A program made the position numbers and the translations under genes. Of a DNA stretch of 64,000 nucleotides, positions 56,631 to 64,000 are shown one piece after another; the first letter of the stretch is position 1, and every line of letters starts with the position of its first letter. Source of the stretch: an uncultured Oscillospiraceae bacterium. Lineage in GTDB: Bacteria > Bacillota > Clostridia > Oscillospirales > Oscillospiraceae. Where the stretch lies: assembly GCA_910588105.1 (NCBI GenBank), contig CAJUQD010000004.1, positions 21,125-85,124 of the forward strand, given 5' to 3'. The notes under the pieces are model-generated. The model worked only from the letters and a program-made list of their open reading frames with translations, was not told the DNA's origin and made no database searches.

Positions 56631-56714
56631 TGGGGATATGTAAATCATCAGCAAAAGCGTAATGATAAACCATATCAGGATACGCAGAACCGCGGCCCCG
56701 CGCCCATTTCCCAT
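56619..56714 (-). CDS. 31 aa hydrophobic peptide, candidate type I toxin
   Basis: The peptide is MGNGRGAAVLRILIWF followed by IITLLLMIYISPKAY: a short basic start, one transmembrane helix (about 9-26) and a polar end, the profile of type I toxins such as TxpA/BsrG/Fst (no sequence match to any). Start ATG 56714 is preceded by AAGGGGGTGG, which is sequestered in a hairpin (56720-56743). Its own promoter lies at 56779-56807 and a convergent promoter makes RNA over its 3' end. Too short for default gene finders. Functional proof is lacking, and conservation is unknown to me. Confidence 0.5.
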   Translation of the reverse strand: MGNGRGAAVLRILIWFIITLLLMIYISPKAY

Positions 56715-56719
56715 CTGCC

Positions 56720-56743
56720 CCACCCCCTTTCGCAAGGGAGTGG
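56720..56743 (-). promoter_or_regulatory. Hairpin burying the Shine-Dalgarno of the 31 aa gene
   Basis: On the minus strand CCACTCCCTT (56743-56734), loop GCGA, AAGGGGGTGG (56729-56720), ten pairs with one G-U. The purine arm is the ribosome binding site, 5 bases before ATG 56714. Confidence 0.65.
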
Positions 56744-56778
56744 CCAACCGCCTTTTTTATACGACAGCGCTTATTTTT

Positions 56779-56807
56779 ATTCTAACATGTCCTTTCGAAA
56801 AATGCAA
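56779..56807 (-). promoter_or_regulatory. Sigma-A promoter of the 31 aa gene
   Basis: Minus strand: -35 TTGCAT (56807-56802), 17-base spacer, -10 TAGAAT (56784-56779), giving a leader of about 58 bases. Confidence 0.7.
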
Positions 56808-56876
56808 GCGCGGCCCCCCTCTGGAAGGGGGTGGAACAGCTTCCATAGAATTTTTCTAAAAAGTTCCGCTAATCCC

Positions 56877-56904
56877 TTGCAAATTTTTGCCGATATAGTA
56901 TAAT
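56877..56904 (+). promoter_or_regulatory. Sigma-A promoter of the SLH surface protein gene
   Basis: -35 TTGCAA (56877-56882), 16-base spacer, -10 TATAAT (56899-56904). The leader of about 160 bases contains a small upstream frame. Confidence 0.75.
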
Positions 56905-56966
56905 AGTAGCCGTATAACTGTGGCGTCGGAGGCGTCAGCCAATCATTCCGATGGAAGGAGGGCCGA

Positions 56967-57035
56967 ATGCCCGGCCACACCCCGCAACGGGACAACCCGA
57001 GCCGGCCAGACCGGCGAGACCCAGGCACTCCCTAG
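56967..57035 (+). CDS. 22-codon upstream frame in SLH leader
   Basis: MPGHTPQRDNPSRPDRRDPG, then TP and stop. It has a strong GGAAGGAGGG site 4-5 bases before the ATG and lies wholly in the leader of the SLH gene. It is Pro/Arg-rich and hydrophilic. It may be a leader peptide that tunes translation or RNA stability, or a chance frame. Confidence 0.35.
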   Translation: MPGHTPQRDNPSRPDRRDPGTP

Positions 57036-57068
57036 AGAGATCTAAACCAGAACAGGAGGAATACGTAC

Positions 57069-60000
57069 ATGAAGAAACGGATTTTGTCAGCCCTGCTCGC
57101 GCTCGTCATGGTGCTGGCATTACTGCCCGCCACGGCTTTCGCGGCGACGCCTGCCGAAAGCGGCAAGACCAACGTCAAATACTACGACAAGATTCAGCCC
57201 ACCCTGCTGGACAAGGGCGGTTCCCCCATCGGGCCCGGCTGGTACTACCAGTTCCAGATGGATGTGGGCAACAATCGGAAAGAGACCCGCTACGAGCAAG
57301 TCACCGGCGGCGTCATTACCGGCACCAGCACCAGCGGCACCTGGTATGAGAGCGCCCAGGCCGCCCTGGACAAGGGCCAGGCCAGCTTTACCCTGCTGGG
57401 CAATGAGTCCATCAGCGGCCTGAGCCGGAACCTCACCGTGGACACCAACGGCCATACCCTGACCATCGGCATTGCGGACATGACCAAGGTGACCTCCCTG
57501 ATCGTGGAGGACTCCCAGTACGCCGCCGCCATGAAGGCGGGTCGGTCTGCCGACCAGGGCGCGGTGAACTGGAACATCGTCAACAGCGGCACCGGCACCC
57601 AGACCTTCACCCTCACCCTGCGGGACGGCGGCCAGCTGAGCGGCGGTGTGCGGCTCACCAACTACGCCAACCACACCATCTCCATGAAGGACTACGCCAA
57701 GCTGTACGGCAGCGTTGAGATGAGCGGCAACGCCACCACCCACGCCAACGCCCAGAACGTCACCCTGGACAACCACAGCGAGATCACCGGCACCGTGATC
57801 CTCACCGGCAACAGCACCCGGGTGTCCGTGACCAGCAGTGAGATGGGCGCGCTGAACCTCACCGGCACCGGCACCCAGCTGGCTGTCAACGGCATCATCT
57901 CCGAGGTGGGCGCCGTGACCCTGAGCAGCGGCCAGCTCAAGGACACCGGCACCAACGCCACCGTGAACATCAGCCAGGGCCAGGTGGAGTCCATCACCCA
58001 GACCGCCGACGATCTGAAGAGCAACATCAAGATTACCGTGGGTGAGAACGGCTCTGTGGGCACCATTACGATTGTGAACGGCGCGGACATTACGGTGAAC
58101 CAGGGCAGCACGGGCGCAATCACCCTGCCCAGCGGCACCCTGACGGTCAACGGCCCCAGCGCCAGGCTGGGCGCGCTGAACCTGAACGGCACCGGCAACA
58201 CCACCTTTAAGGTGGCCGGCACCGGCAACAGCATTACCAGCGTCAACGCCAGCAACGGCACCAGCCTGAAGGTGGACATCGCCGCCGAGATCAGCAACAC
58301 CTTTGGCGCTGTGAGCCTGGACGGCTACAAGGGCCACGGCATCAAGGGCGGCACCTATACGAGCACCGCTCCCACCGCCGACGCCCTGGCCAACTCCGGC
58401 AATGAGGCGCTGATTTATCAGGCCACTGACAGCAGCAAGGTCACCACCTTCTACACCTCGGCCCAGCTGGCCGACGGCCTGTACAAGCAGGCCACCAAAG
58501 GCGGCACGCTGACCATCGTGGGCCAGGCGACCACCAGCAGCCCCAGTGGTGTCATCACCTTCATGCGCGGCACCAACAAGGCGGGCGAGCTTAATTACTA
58601 TGGCGTGACCACCATCCCCATGCTGCCCAACAAGGCGCTGGGCACCCCGGTGGCCACATGGACGGACAAGAGTAATAGGACCTATAACGCGGGCAGCAGT
58701 TACGATGTGCCCCAGAGCGGCGGCAATGTGACCCTGACCACCCAGGGCGCCAGCCAGGTGGTCACCAAGATTAACGGCGTGAAGGCGAGCGGCGTTAACG
58801 GCAACATCACGGTTTCCCTGAACGGCAACGTGATCACCCTGTCCGGCGCGGTGAACCCCATCGGCGGCATCGCCAGCTTTGAGCTGAAGCTGCTCACCGA
58901 CCTGGTGGACGACAACCAGAGGCAGGTTGAAATCCCCGTTTGGGTGAACTACGACAGCGTGAACGGCCGCACCTACTTCGGCAACCAGTACGACACCCTG
59001 ACCGGCGGCCTGACCGTCAACGCCGACGGCTCCAGGCTGACCCTGTTCGACGGCAGCACCTACTATACCCTCAACGGCTCCGGCCTGCGGGTGATGGACG
59101 AGAACTTCACCACAACTGTGGATACGGATGGCAAGGTCAAGGCCACCTATACCGGCCAGGGCGACGCCTCCACCAAGCAGTATGTTGCCGACCTGATTGA
59201 AAATGACGGTTCCTCCTTCAACTGGAGCAACAGCACCGCCGTCAAACAGGCGGTGAACGCCGTCCAGGCCGGGATCACCAGCAGCCAGATTCAGAACTGG
59301 CGTGACCAGGCCCAGCGCAAGGCGTGGCAGAACACCTACGCCGGCAGCCCCACAAAGGACAAGTACACCACGGATGAGGCCTCCAAGTACTACACCGAGG
59401 TCGTCCTGGTGCCCTACCTGAACGTGACCGCCAGCAACTTTAACCAGAACGGCACCCTGACCGCCGCCCTGAGCGTGTACTACCGCGTAGAGGTGCATAG
59501 CACGAACCCCGGGCAGAACCCCATTGAGGTGCAGGCGGGCCGGGCCATGAGCAACCTGGGCGAGGAGTTGGGCACCGGCGTCGTCGTGAAGTTCGGCAGC
59601 AAGCTGAACAATGTGATCGGCAACAACGCCTACATGAGCCAGGATGACACCTATGTCTACAAAATGAACGGCAGTAGTGCGTTTACCATCAGTCACAGCG
59701 GCAGAAGCGGCCTGGGCACCATCGTCATCAACCAGACCGCTCCGCTGGTGGCCCTGACCCGTTCGGCTGGCGCGCCGAACGGTACCGACCGTATCGCCGG
59801 GGGCGCTACCGCCTACTACAACAGCCTCCAGGCCGCGGTGAACGACACCCTGCCCCAGCCTGCGGAAGCGGAAGATATCATCACCGTGATGAACGGCTAT
59901 AAGGCCAGCGACTCCATCGACGTCACCGGCCTGGCCCGTATCTTCAAGATCAATACCCAGGGCAATACCACCATCACCCGCGCCAGCAACAACTTCACCA

Positions 60001-61133
60001 TGATGCCGGACAAAACGGGCAACCTGTGGACGGTTCAGCTGTCCAGAGAGGTTAACACCGGCACGGTCGCCATCTACGTGAGGGACGTGCCCAACGGCAA
60101 CGCCAGCGCCAGCGTCACCCGCGCCAAGGCGGGCGACACCGTGACCATCACCACCCGGCCCAACGGCAGCTACTACACTCTGGGCGTGTCCGCGGTGGGC
60201 AGCAACAACGTGAACATCAGCGTCAGCGGTTCCGGCACCAGCTGGTCCTTCAAGGTGCCCGACAACGTGAGCAGCGTCACCGTCACCCCGAGCTTCGGCA
60301 ACGGCAGCGGCCAGGCCGTCGTCAACGTGAACAGCGTAGCCAACGGCACCGCCACTGTCAGCGGTTCCGGTGTGGTGGCCCCGGGCAGCACCGTCACCGT
60401 GTACACGGTGCCCAACGCGGGCTACCGCGCCACCGGCGTCAGCGTGTACTTCAGCAACGGCACCAGCGTGAACGCCACCAACACCGGCGCCAACACCTGG
60501 ACGTTTACCGTGCCTGCGGGCGCCACCACCGTTTCCATCACGCCCAGCTTTGCCGTCAGCGGCACCACCGGCGTGCCCTTCACCGATGTGCCCGCCAACA
60601 ACTTCTACATGCAGTATGTGAACTTCGTTTACAAGCACGGCATGATGCAGGGCGACGGCAGCAGCTACATCTTCAACGGCAACGGCAACGTCACCCGCGC
60701 CCAGCTGGTGCTCATCCTGTACCGGCTGTCCGGCAGCCCCGCGGTGTCCTCTTACTCCGGCTTCAAGGATGTGCCCGCCAACGCGTGGTACAGCCAGGCT
60801 GTGGCTTGGGCTTCCGCCAACAAGATCGTGAGCGGCCGTCCCGGCAACGTCTTTGACCCCGGCACGGCGGTCACCCGTCAGGAGTTTGCCACCATCCTGT
60901 ACAACTACAATAACTTCCGCGGCCTGGGCGCCGGTAACACCTCCAACCTGAGCCAGTTTACCGACCGGGGTTATGTCCAGAGCTACGCCCTGAACGCCAT
61001 GCAGTGGGCCGTGGGCAACGGCATCATCAGCGGCACCAGCAACACCACCCTCAGCCCCAACGGCACGGCCATCCGCTTCCAGGCGGCGGCTATGCTGACC
61101 CGCTACTGCCAGACCTTCCTGAAGATGAGCTGA
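57069..61133 (+). CDS. Large SLH-domain surface protein
   Basis: This is a 1354-residue exported protein. It has a signal peptide (about 1-25, AFAA cleavage region) and a long Thr/Asn/Gly-rich part (about 100-450) with repeating short strands typical of a beta-helix. A central domain with SNFNQNGTL-like strands follows. Two related beta repeats (about 990-1165) contain SVTRAKAGDTVTITTRPNGSYY and VAPGSTVTVYTVPNAGYR (InlB-B-like). Three SLH domains (about 1175-1354) have FTDVPANNFYMQYV, FKDVPANAWYSQAV and FTDRGYVQSYAL starts. SLH domains bind pyruvylated polymer made by CsaB. Codon use is markedly biased to C-ending codons, as for a highly expressed protein. GGAGG precedes the ATG. Confidence 0.93.
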   Translation: MKKRILSALLALVMVLALLPATAFAATPAESGKTNVKYYDKIQPTLLDKGGSPIGPGWYYQFQMDVGNNRKETRYEQVTGGVITGTSTSGTWYESAQAALDKGQASFTLLGNESISGLSRNLTVDTNGHTLTIGIADMTKVTSLIVEDSQYAAAMKAGRSADQGAVNWNIVNSGTGTQTFTLTLRDGGQLSGGVRLTNYANHTISMKDYAKLYGSVEMSGNATTHANAQNVTLDNHSEITGTVILTGNSTRVSVTSSEMGALNLTGTGTQLAVNGIISEVGAVTLSSGQLKDTGTNATVNISQGQVESITQTADDLKSNIKITVGENGSVGTITIVNGADITVNQGSTGAITLPSGTLTVNGPSARLGALNLNGTGNTTFKVAGTGNSITSVNASNGTSLKVDIAAEISNTFGAVSLDGYKGHGIKGGTYTSTAPTADALANSGNEALIYQATDSSKVTTFYTSAQLADGLYKQATKGGTLTIVGQATTSSPSGVITFMRGTNKAGELNYYGVTTIPMLPNKALGTPVATWTDKSNRTYNAGSSYDVPQSGGNVTLTTQGASQVVTKINGVKASGVNGNITVSLNGNVITLSGAVNPIGGIASFELKLLTDLVDDNQRQVEIPVWVNYDSVNGRTYFGNQYDTLTGGLTVNADGSRLTLFDGSTYYTLNGSGLRVMDENFTTTVDTDGKVKATYTGQGDASTKQYVADLIENDGSSFNWSNSTAVKQAVNAVQAGITSSQIQNWRDQAQRKAWQNTYAGSPTKDKYTTDEASKYYTEVVLVPYLNVTASNFNQNGTLTAALSVYYRVEVHSTNPGQNPIEVQAGRAMSNLGEELGTGVVVKFGSKLNNVIGNNAYMSQDDTYVYKMNGSSAFTISHSGRSGLGTIVINQTAPLVALTRSAGAPNGTDRIAGGATAYYNSLQAAVNDTLPQPAEAEDIITVMNGYKASDSIDVTGLARIFKINTQGNTTITRASNNFTMMPDKTGNLWTVQLSREVNTGTVAIYVRDVPNGNASASVTRAKAGDTVTITTRPNGSYYTLGVSAVGSNNVNISVSGSGTSWSFKVPDNVSSVTVTPSFGNGSGQAVVNVNSVANGTATVSGSGVVAPGSTVTVYTVPNAGYRATGVSVYFSNGTSVNATNTGANTWTFTVPAGATTVSITPSFAVSGTTGVPFTDVPANNFYMQYVNFVYKHGMMQGDGSSYIFNGNGNVTRAQLVLILYRLSGSPAVSSYSGFKDVPANAWYSQAVAWASANKIVSGRPGNVFDPGTAVTRQEFATILYNYNNFRGLGAGNTSNLSQFTDRGYVQSYALNAMQWAVGNGIISGTSNTTLSPNGTAIRFQAAAMLTRYCQTFLKMS

Positions 61134-61170
61134 GCGGCGGACAGAGGCTGAACCAGAAAAACCTAAAAAA

Positions 61171-61203
61171 AGAGGCCAGCCGGGAAATCGGCTGGCCTCT
61201 TTT
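61171..61203 (+). terminator. Intrinsic terminator after SLH gene
   Basis: AGAGGCCAGCCG (61171-61182), loop GGAAAT, complement (61189-61200), then TTTTG; A run upstream. Confidence 0.9.
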
Positions 61204-61249
61204 GACGAGAGGCGGTCTGGGGGGGTGGGAGGCGGCGCGCCAGGGCGGT

Positions 61250-61777
61250 TTATCCGCCCTGGGCGGCCAGGTATTCCTCCCTGGTGAGCAGCAGGCGATG
61301 CATGCCGTCCGAGACGCCCAAATCCCGGAAGCCCGCTGCCAGATGGGTTTTCCAGGCGGCGTCCCGGGTGGTTTCAAAGTAGTTGTGGATGCGGGTTACG
61401 CCGCACTCCTGAAAGGCGTGGTCCAGCATCAGGCGCAGGGCGGGTTCGGCATAGCCCTGGCCTCGGTAGGGGGCGTAGATGACGATGCCCATGTCCCACC
61501 AGCCCCTGTCCGGCGTGTAATGGAAGCAGACGTCGCCGATCCACTCCCCATCGGACTTGCGCCGGATGTAGGCGTAGAACCGCTCCGGCTCCCGGTCCAC
61601 CCATTGGGTATACCATCCGTCCCACTCCTCACGGGGGAAGTCGATGCAGCCTGTGTCCCGGTGGTAGCCGGGCCAGGGGTCATACCCCGCGTTATAGGAC
61701 ATGGTGGCGGGGTCGGACATCATTTGCTGGTAGAACCACAGCTCGTCCAGCGTAGGGACGTATAGTTCCAGCTCCAT
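61250..61777 (-). CDS. GNAT-family N-acetyltransferase
   Basis: This is a 175-residue acetyl-CoA dependent transferase. The acetyl-CoA loop is seen in MGIVIYAPYRGQGYAEPAL (about 98-116), the Q/RxxGxG/A form being YRGQGYAEPA. The N-terminus is Tyr/Trp-rich (LWFYQQMMSDPATMSYNAGY), split at about residues 13-32, a recognition region for the acceptor. I cannot assign the acceptor; similar proteins modify small amines or ribosomal alanine. It starts 3 bases after the stop of the aconitase-family gene (61780), so the two form an operon. Confidence 0.88.
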   Translation of the reverse strand: MELELYVPTLDELWFYQQMMSDPATMSYNAGYDPWPGYHRDTGCIDFPREEWDGWYTQWVDREPERFYAYIRRKSDGEWIGDVCFHYTPDRGWWDMGIVIYAPYRGQGYAEPALRLMLDHAFQECGVTRIHNYFETTRDAAWKTHLAAGFRDLGVSDGMHRLLLTREEYLAAQGG

Positions 61778-61779
61778 AA

Positions 61780-63984
61780 TCAGCCCTCCGCGTAGTAGTT
61801 GATGAGGCAGCCCGCCAAGATGATGTCCCGCTCCTCCCGGGTCAGGCTGGGGAGGCGGAGCTTCACCGGGGTCTGTGTTTTTTCTTCGCCGCCGCCCTGG
61901 AGCAGCAGGGCTTCGATCTCCTCGCCGTCCCCCTCCAGCAGGGCGCGGATGCCGGGGATGTAGAGGGAGTCTCCCGGCTGGAGGTTCCAGGTGCGCACAC
62001 CGTCCGCCACAAAGGGCAGCATCCCCCAGTTGACCACGTTGGAGCGGTAGCGCTTGGTGGCGTACTCCTCCGCCACGTTGGCGCAGCCGCCCAGCACCCG
62101 CTGGCAGGAGGCTGCCTGCTCCCGGGCGGAGCCGTCGCCTGGCTTGAGGGCCATGACGAAGGAGCCGATGCCGGTGTCGGCGGGGAAATCCGGATCCTGT
62201 CCGGCCCGGCGCTTCAGCTCCTCCGCCTGGACGGCCTTGGCGCTGGACACATAGCCGGGGCACTTGCGGCTCAGGGTGAACTCGGCCAGCCGCAGGGGGT
62301 TGGAGCGGTAGGAGGAGGTCTCGCCGGAGGGGATCAGCTCATCGGTGGTGGTAACCGGGTCGTAGATGGCGGCGCAGCAGGTGAGCAGCAGGTTGTCCGG
62401 CAGGGGGATCTGCTCCGGCCAGTCGGCGATATTGGGGCCGAACACCAGCCCGGCATCCGGCTGGGGCCGGCCCACGCCGAAGTAGACCCGGGACTGGTAG
62501 GGGGTGTCGTCGTAGCTCCACTGCTCATCCGCCCGGTCAGCGGGCACGTCCGGCAGCTCGTCCGCCCCGGTGAGGACGCCCCCCATCCGGGCGGTGGCGG
62601 CGATGGACCGGGCGTCCATGAGGGCCACGTAAGAGATCTGGCCGTCCCCCGGCTTGGAGCCCTCCCGGTTGGGGAAATTCCGGGTGGAGTGGCGGATGGA
62701 GAAGGCCCCGTTGGCGGGCACGTCCCCCGCGCCGAAGCAGGGTCCGCAGAAGCAGGAGCGGATGGAAGCCCCCGCCGCCATGAGCTGGGCAACATAGCCC
62801 TGGCGGGTCAGCTCCAGGTTGATGGGCATGGAGCCGGGGTAGCAGGACAGCCAGAAGGCCCCGGAGCCGGTGAAGCAGCCCTTGAGGATCTCGGCGGCAC
62901 GCTTCAGGTTCTGGTAGGTGCCGCCGGAGCAGCCTGCGATAACCCCCTGGTCCGCCCGGAACTGGCCGTCCACGATTTTCTCCACCAGGGAGGGGGCGTT
63001 TTTCACCCCCAGCTGTTCCGCCGCGTCCACATCCGCCTGGTGGAGCAGGTCGGCCATGTTGGCCTTGAACTCCTTGATCGTATAGGCGTTGGAGGGGTGG
63101 AAGGGCAGGGCGATCATGGGCTCCACCCTGTCCAGCTCCACGGTGACCAGGCCGTCATAGCGCGCGCCCTCCACCGGGGACAGCTCCCGGTAGCTGTCCC
63201 CCCGGCCCAGCAGGGTGAGGGCAGTTTTGGTCTGCCCGTCGGTCTGCCACAGGGAGGACAGACAGGTGGTCTCGGTGGTCATCACGTCGATGCCCGCCCG
63301 GTAGTCCATGGACAGGGAGGTCACGCCGGGGCCGAAGAACTCCAGCACGGCGTTTTTCACCGCGCCGCTTTTAAAGGTGGCACCCACCAGGGCCAGGGCC
63401 ACGTCCTGGGGCCCTACGCCGGGCCGGGGGGCCCCGGTGAGGTAGACGGCGACGATTTTGGGGTAGGCGATGTCATAGGTCTTGCGAAGCAACTGCCGGG
63501 CCAGCTCGGGGCCGCCCTCGCCGATGGCCATGCAGCCATAAGCCCCGTAGCGGGTGTGGGAGTCGGAGCCCAGGATCATCCGGCCGGGGGCGGCGTACCG
63601 CTCCCGCATGTAGGAGTGGATGACGGCCTGGTGGGCGGGGACAAACTCGCCGCCGTACTTTTTGGCTGCGCTCAGTCCGAACACGTGGTCGTCCTCGTTG
63701 ATGGTGCCCCCCACGGCGCACAGGGAGTTGTGGCAGTTGGTGAGCACGTAGGGCAGGGGGAACTCCTTCATCCCCGAGGCCCGGGCGGTCTGGATGATGC
63801 CCACGTAAGTGATGTCGTGGGAGGCCATGGCGTCAAAGCGGATGGACAGCCGGTCCGGGTCATTGGAGGTGTTGTGGGCCATGAGGATGGCGTGGGCCAT
63901 GGAGCCCTCCCGGCCCTGGGGGCCCTGGGCGGGGATAAAGCCGCTGTTTTGCCAGCGGACAGGGGTGGTTTGAACGGTAATCAT
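61780..63984 (-). CDS. Aconitase-family hydratase (YbhJ-like)
   Basis: This 734-residue protein of the aconitase superfamily has a [4Fe-4S] centre: first cysteine in IAGCSGGTY (about 354-362), pair in [12 protein letters not shown] (about 409-420). The dehydratase core has [21 protein letters not shown] (split about 139-158), the substrate-binding region typical of aconitase and isopropylmalate isomerase. The swivel domain is at the C-terminus ([16 protein letters not shown], about 648-663). Length matches the YbhJ type rather than AcnA/AcnB. The reaction is unproven: a hydro-lyase on a tricarboxylic or malate-like acid is likely. ATG 63984 follows GGAGG and is within the window, so the gene is complete. 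Confidence 0.88.
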   Translation of the reverse strand: MITVQTTPVRWQNSGFIPAQGPQGREGSMAHAILMAHNTSNDPDRLSIRFDAMASHDITYVGIIQTARASGMKEFPLPYVLTNCHNSLCAVGGTINEDDHVFGLSAAKKYGGEFVPAHQAVIHSYMRERYAAPGRMILGSDSHTRYGAYGCMAIGEGGPELARQLLRKTYDIAYPKIVAVYLTGAPRPGVGPQDVALALVGATFKSGAVKNAVLEFFGPGVTSLSMDYRAGIDVMTTETTCLSSLWQTDGQTKTALTLLGRGDSYRELSPVEGARYDGLVTVELDRVEPMIALPFHPSNAYTIKEFKANMADLLHQADVDAAEQLGVKNAPSLVEKIVDGQFRADQGVIAGCSGGTYQNLKRAAEILKGCFTGSGAFWLSCYPGSMPINLELTRQGYVAQLMAAGASIRSCFCGPCFGAGDVPANGAFSIRHSTRNFPNREGSKPGDGQISYVALMDARSIAATARMGGVLTGADELPDVPADRADEQWSYDDTPYQSRVYFGVGRPQPDAGLVFGPNIADWPEQIPLPDNLLLTCCAAIYDPVTTTDELIPSGETSSYRSNPLRLAEFTLSRKCPGYVSSAKAVQAEELKRRAGQDPDFPADTGIGSFVMALKPGDGSAREQAASCQRVLGGCANVAEEYATKRYRSNVVNWGMLPFVADGVRTWNLQPGDSLYIPGIRALLEGDGEEIEALLLQGGGEEKTQTPVKLRLPSLTREERDIILAGCLINYYAEG

Positions 63985-64000
63985 ATGCAGTTCCTCCCGT

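Noticed and set aside
56592..56903. Plus-strand frames of 65-103 residues downstream of the antisense promoter
   Set aside because: No ribosome binding site, Arg/Pro/Phe-rich composition, and they run through two minus-strand control hairpins.
57120..60638. 1172-residue minus-strand frame opposite the SLH gene
   Set aside because: Shadow of a strongly codon-biased gene; Val/Gly/His-rich composition, no motifs, no ribosome binding site.

Overview
The window reads as a GC-rich, Gram-positive gut Clostridia chromosome, most like Oscillospiraceae (Flavonifractor, Lawsonibacter or Intestinimonas relatives). The evidence is the gene content: class A PBP, LCP ligases, CsaB and SLH surface protein, a SleB-type hydrolase pair, DUF1292, DUF378, DUF3048 and a PurO-type IMP cyclohydrolase. 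Genus is inference. It is mostly core chromosome in compact operons, with two small patches of decayed mobile DNA. I see no rRNA, tRNA, CRISPR array, intact IS or prophage.

Layout. 1-5280: end of an LCP ligase gene, rsfS, trpS, tagO, mnaA and a membrane-anchored hypothetical. 5281-12640: a conserved unknown three-gene operon, a phosphodiesterase, DUF378, DUF3048, a MetH-like fragment protein with a minimal zincin and a TSCPD protein, then two paralogous CAO-domain/SleB hydrolases with identical WalR-like promoter boxes. 12636-19490: zinc-ribbon/DUF4234 and DUF2752 membrane proteins among dispersed repeats, then an FbpABC-type ABC importer with a HAD hydrolase. 19765-23132: an OmpR-type two-component system. 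23117-23534: junction of capsid-gene and HTH-gene remnants. 23515-29221: purine operon purE-purC-(48 aa membrane peptide)-purF-like-(DUF3795)-purM-purN-purO, with promoter and leader terminator. 29291-32681: glycosyltransferases and csaB. 32690-36700: PAP2 phosphatase, tcdA, foldase, a structured non-coding interval and DUF1292. 36764-43040: class A PBP, then pheB-hom-lysC. 43041-43530: second decayed patch. 43533-47320: LCP protein, divergent from a nitrate/sulfonate/thiamine-type ABC importer. 47321-52664: a degenerate P-type-ATPase-like protein, rlmB and ftsH. 52675-56417: ECF sigma with its partner, SGNH lipoprotein, ThrE-type exporter and a 48 aa protein. 56498-56807: a candidate type I toxin-antitoxin locus. 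56877-61203: a 1354 aa SLH surface protein. 61250-63984: a GNAT acetyltransferase and an aconitase-family hydratase.

How it fits together. Several dispersed genes suit one envelope pathway: TagO and MnaA would start a secondary wall polymer, CsaB would pyruvylate it, LCP proteins would ligate it to peptidoglycan made by the class A PBP, and the SLH protein would bind the pyruvylated polymer. The two SleB-like hydrolases may answer to a WalRK-type regulator. The purine operon is unusual in three ways: its PurF-like protein has Gly where the glutaminase Cys should be, it carries two small uncharacterised proteins, and it uses a PurO-type cyclohydrolase.

The most promising undescribed item is the 31 aa hydrophobic peptide at 56619-56714. 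It has its own promoter, a Shine-Dalgarno buried in a hairpin, and a convergent promoter that would make an overlapping antisense RNA. Next are the PurF-like protein lacking its nucleophile, the P-type-ATPase-like protein lacking its phosphorylation motif, and a small protein carrying a decarboxylase-type GIIGGADGPT motif.
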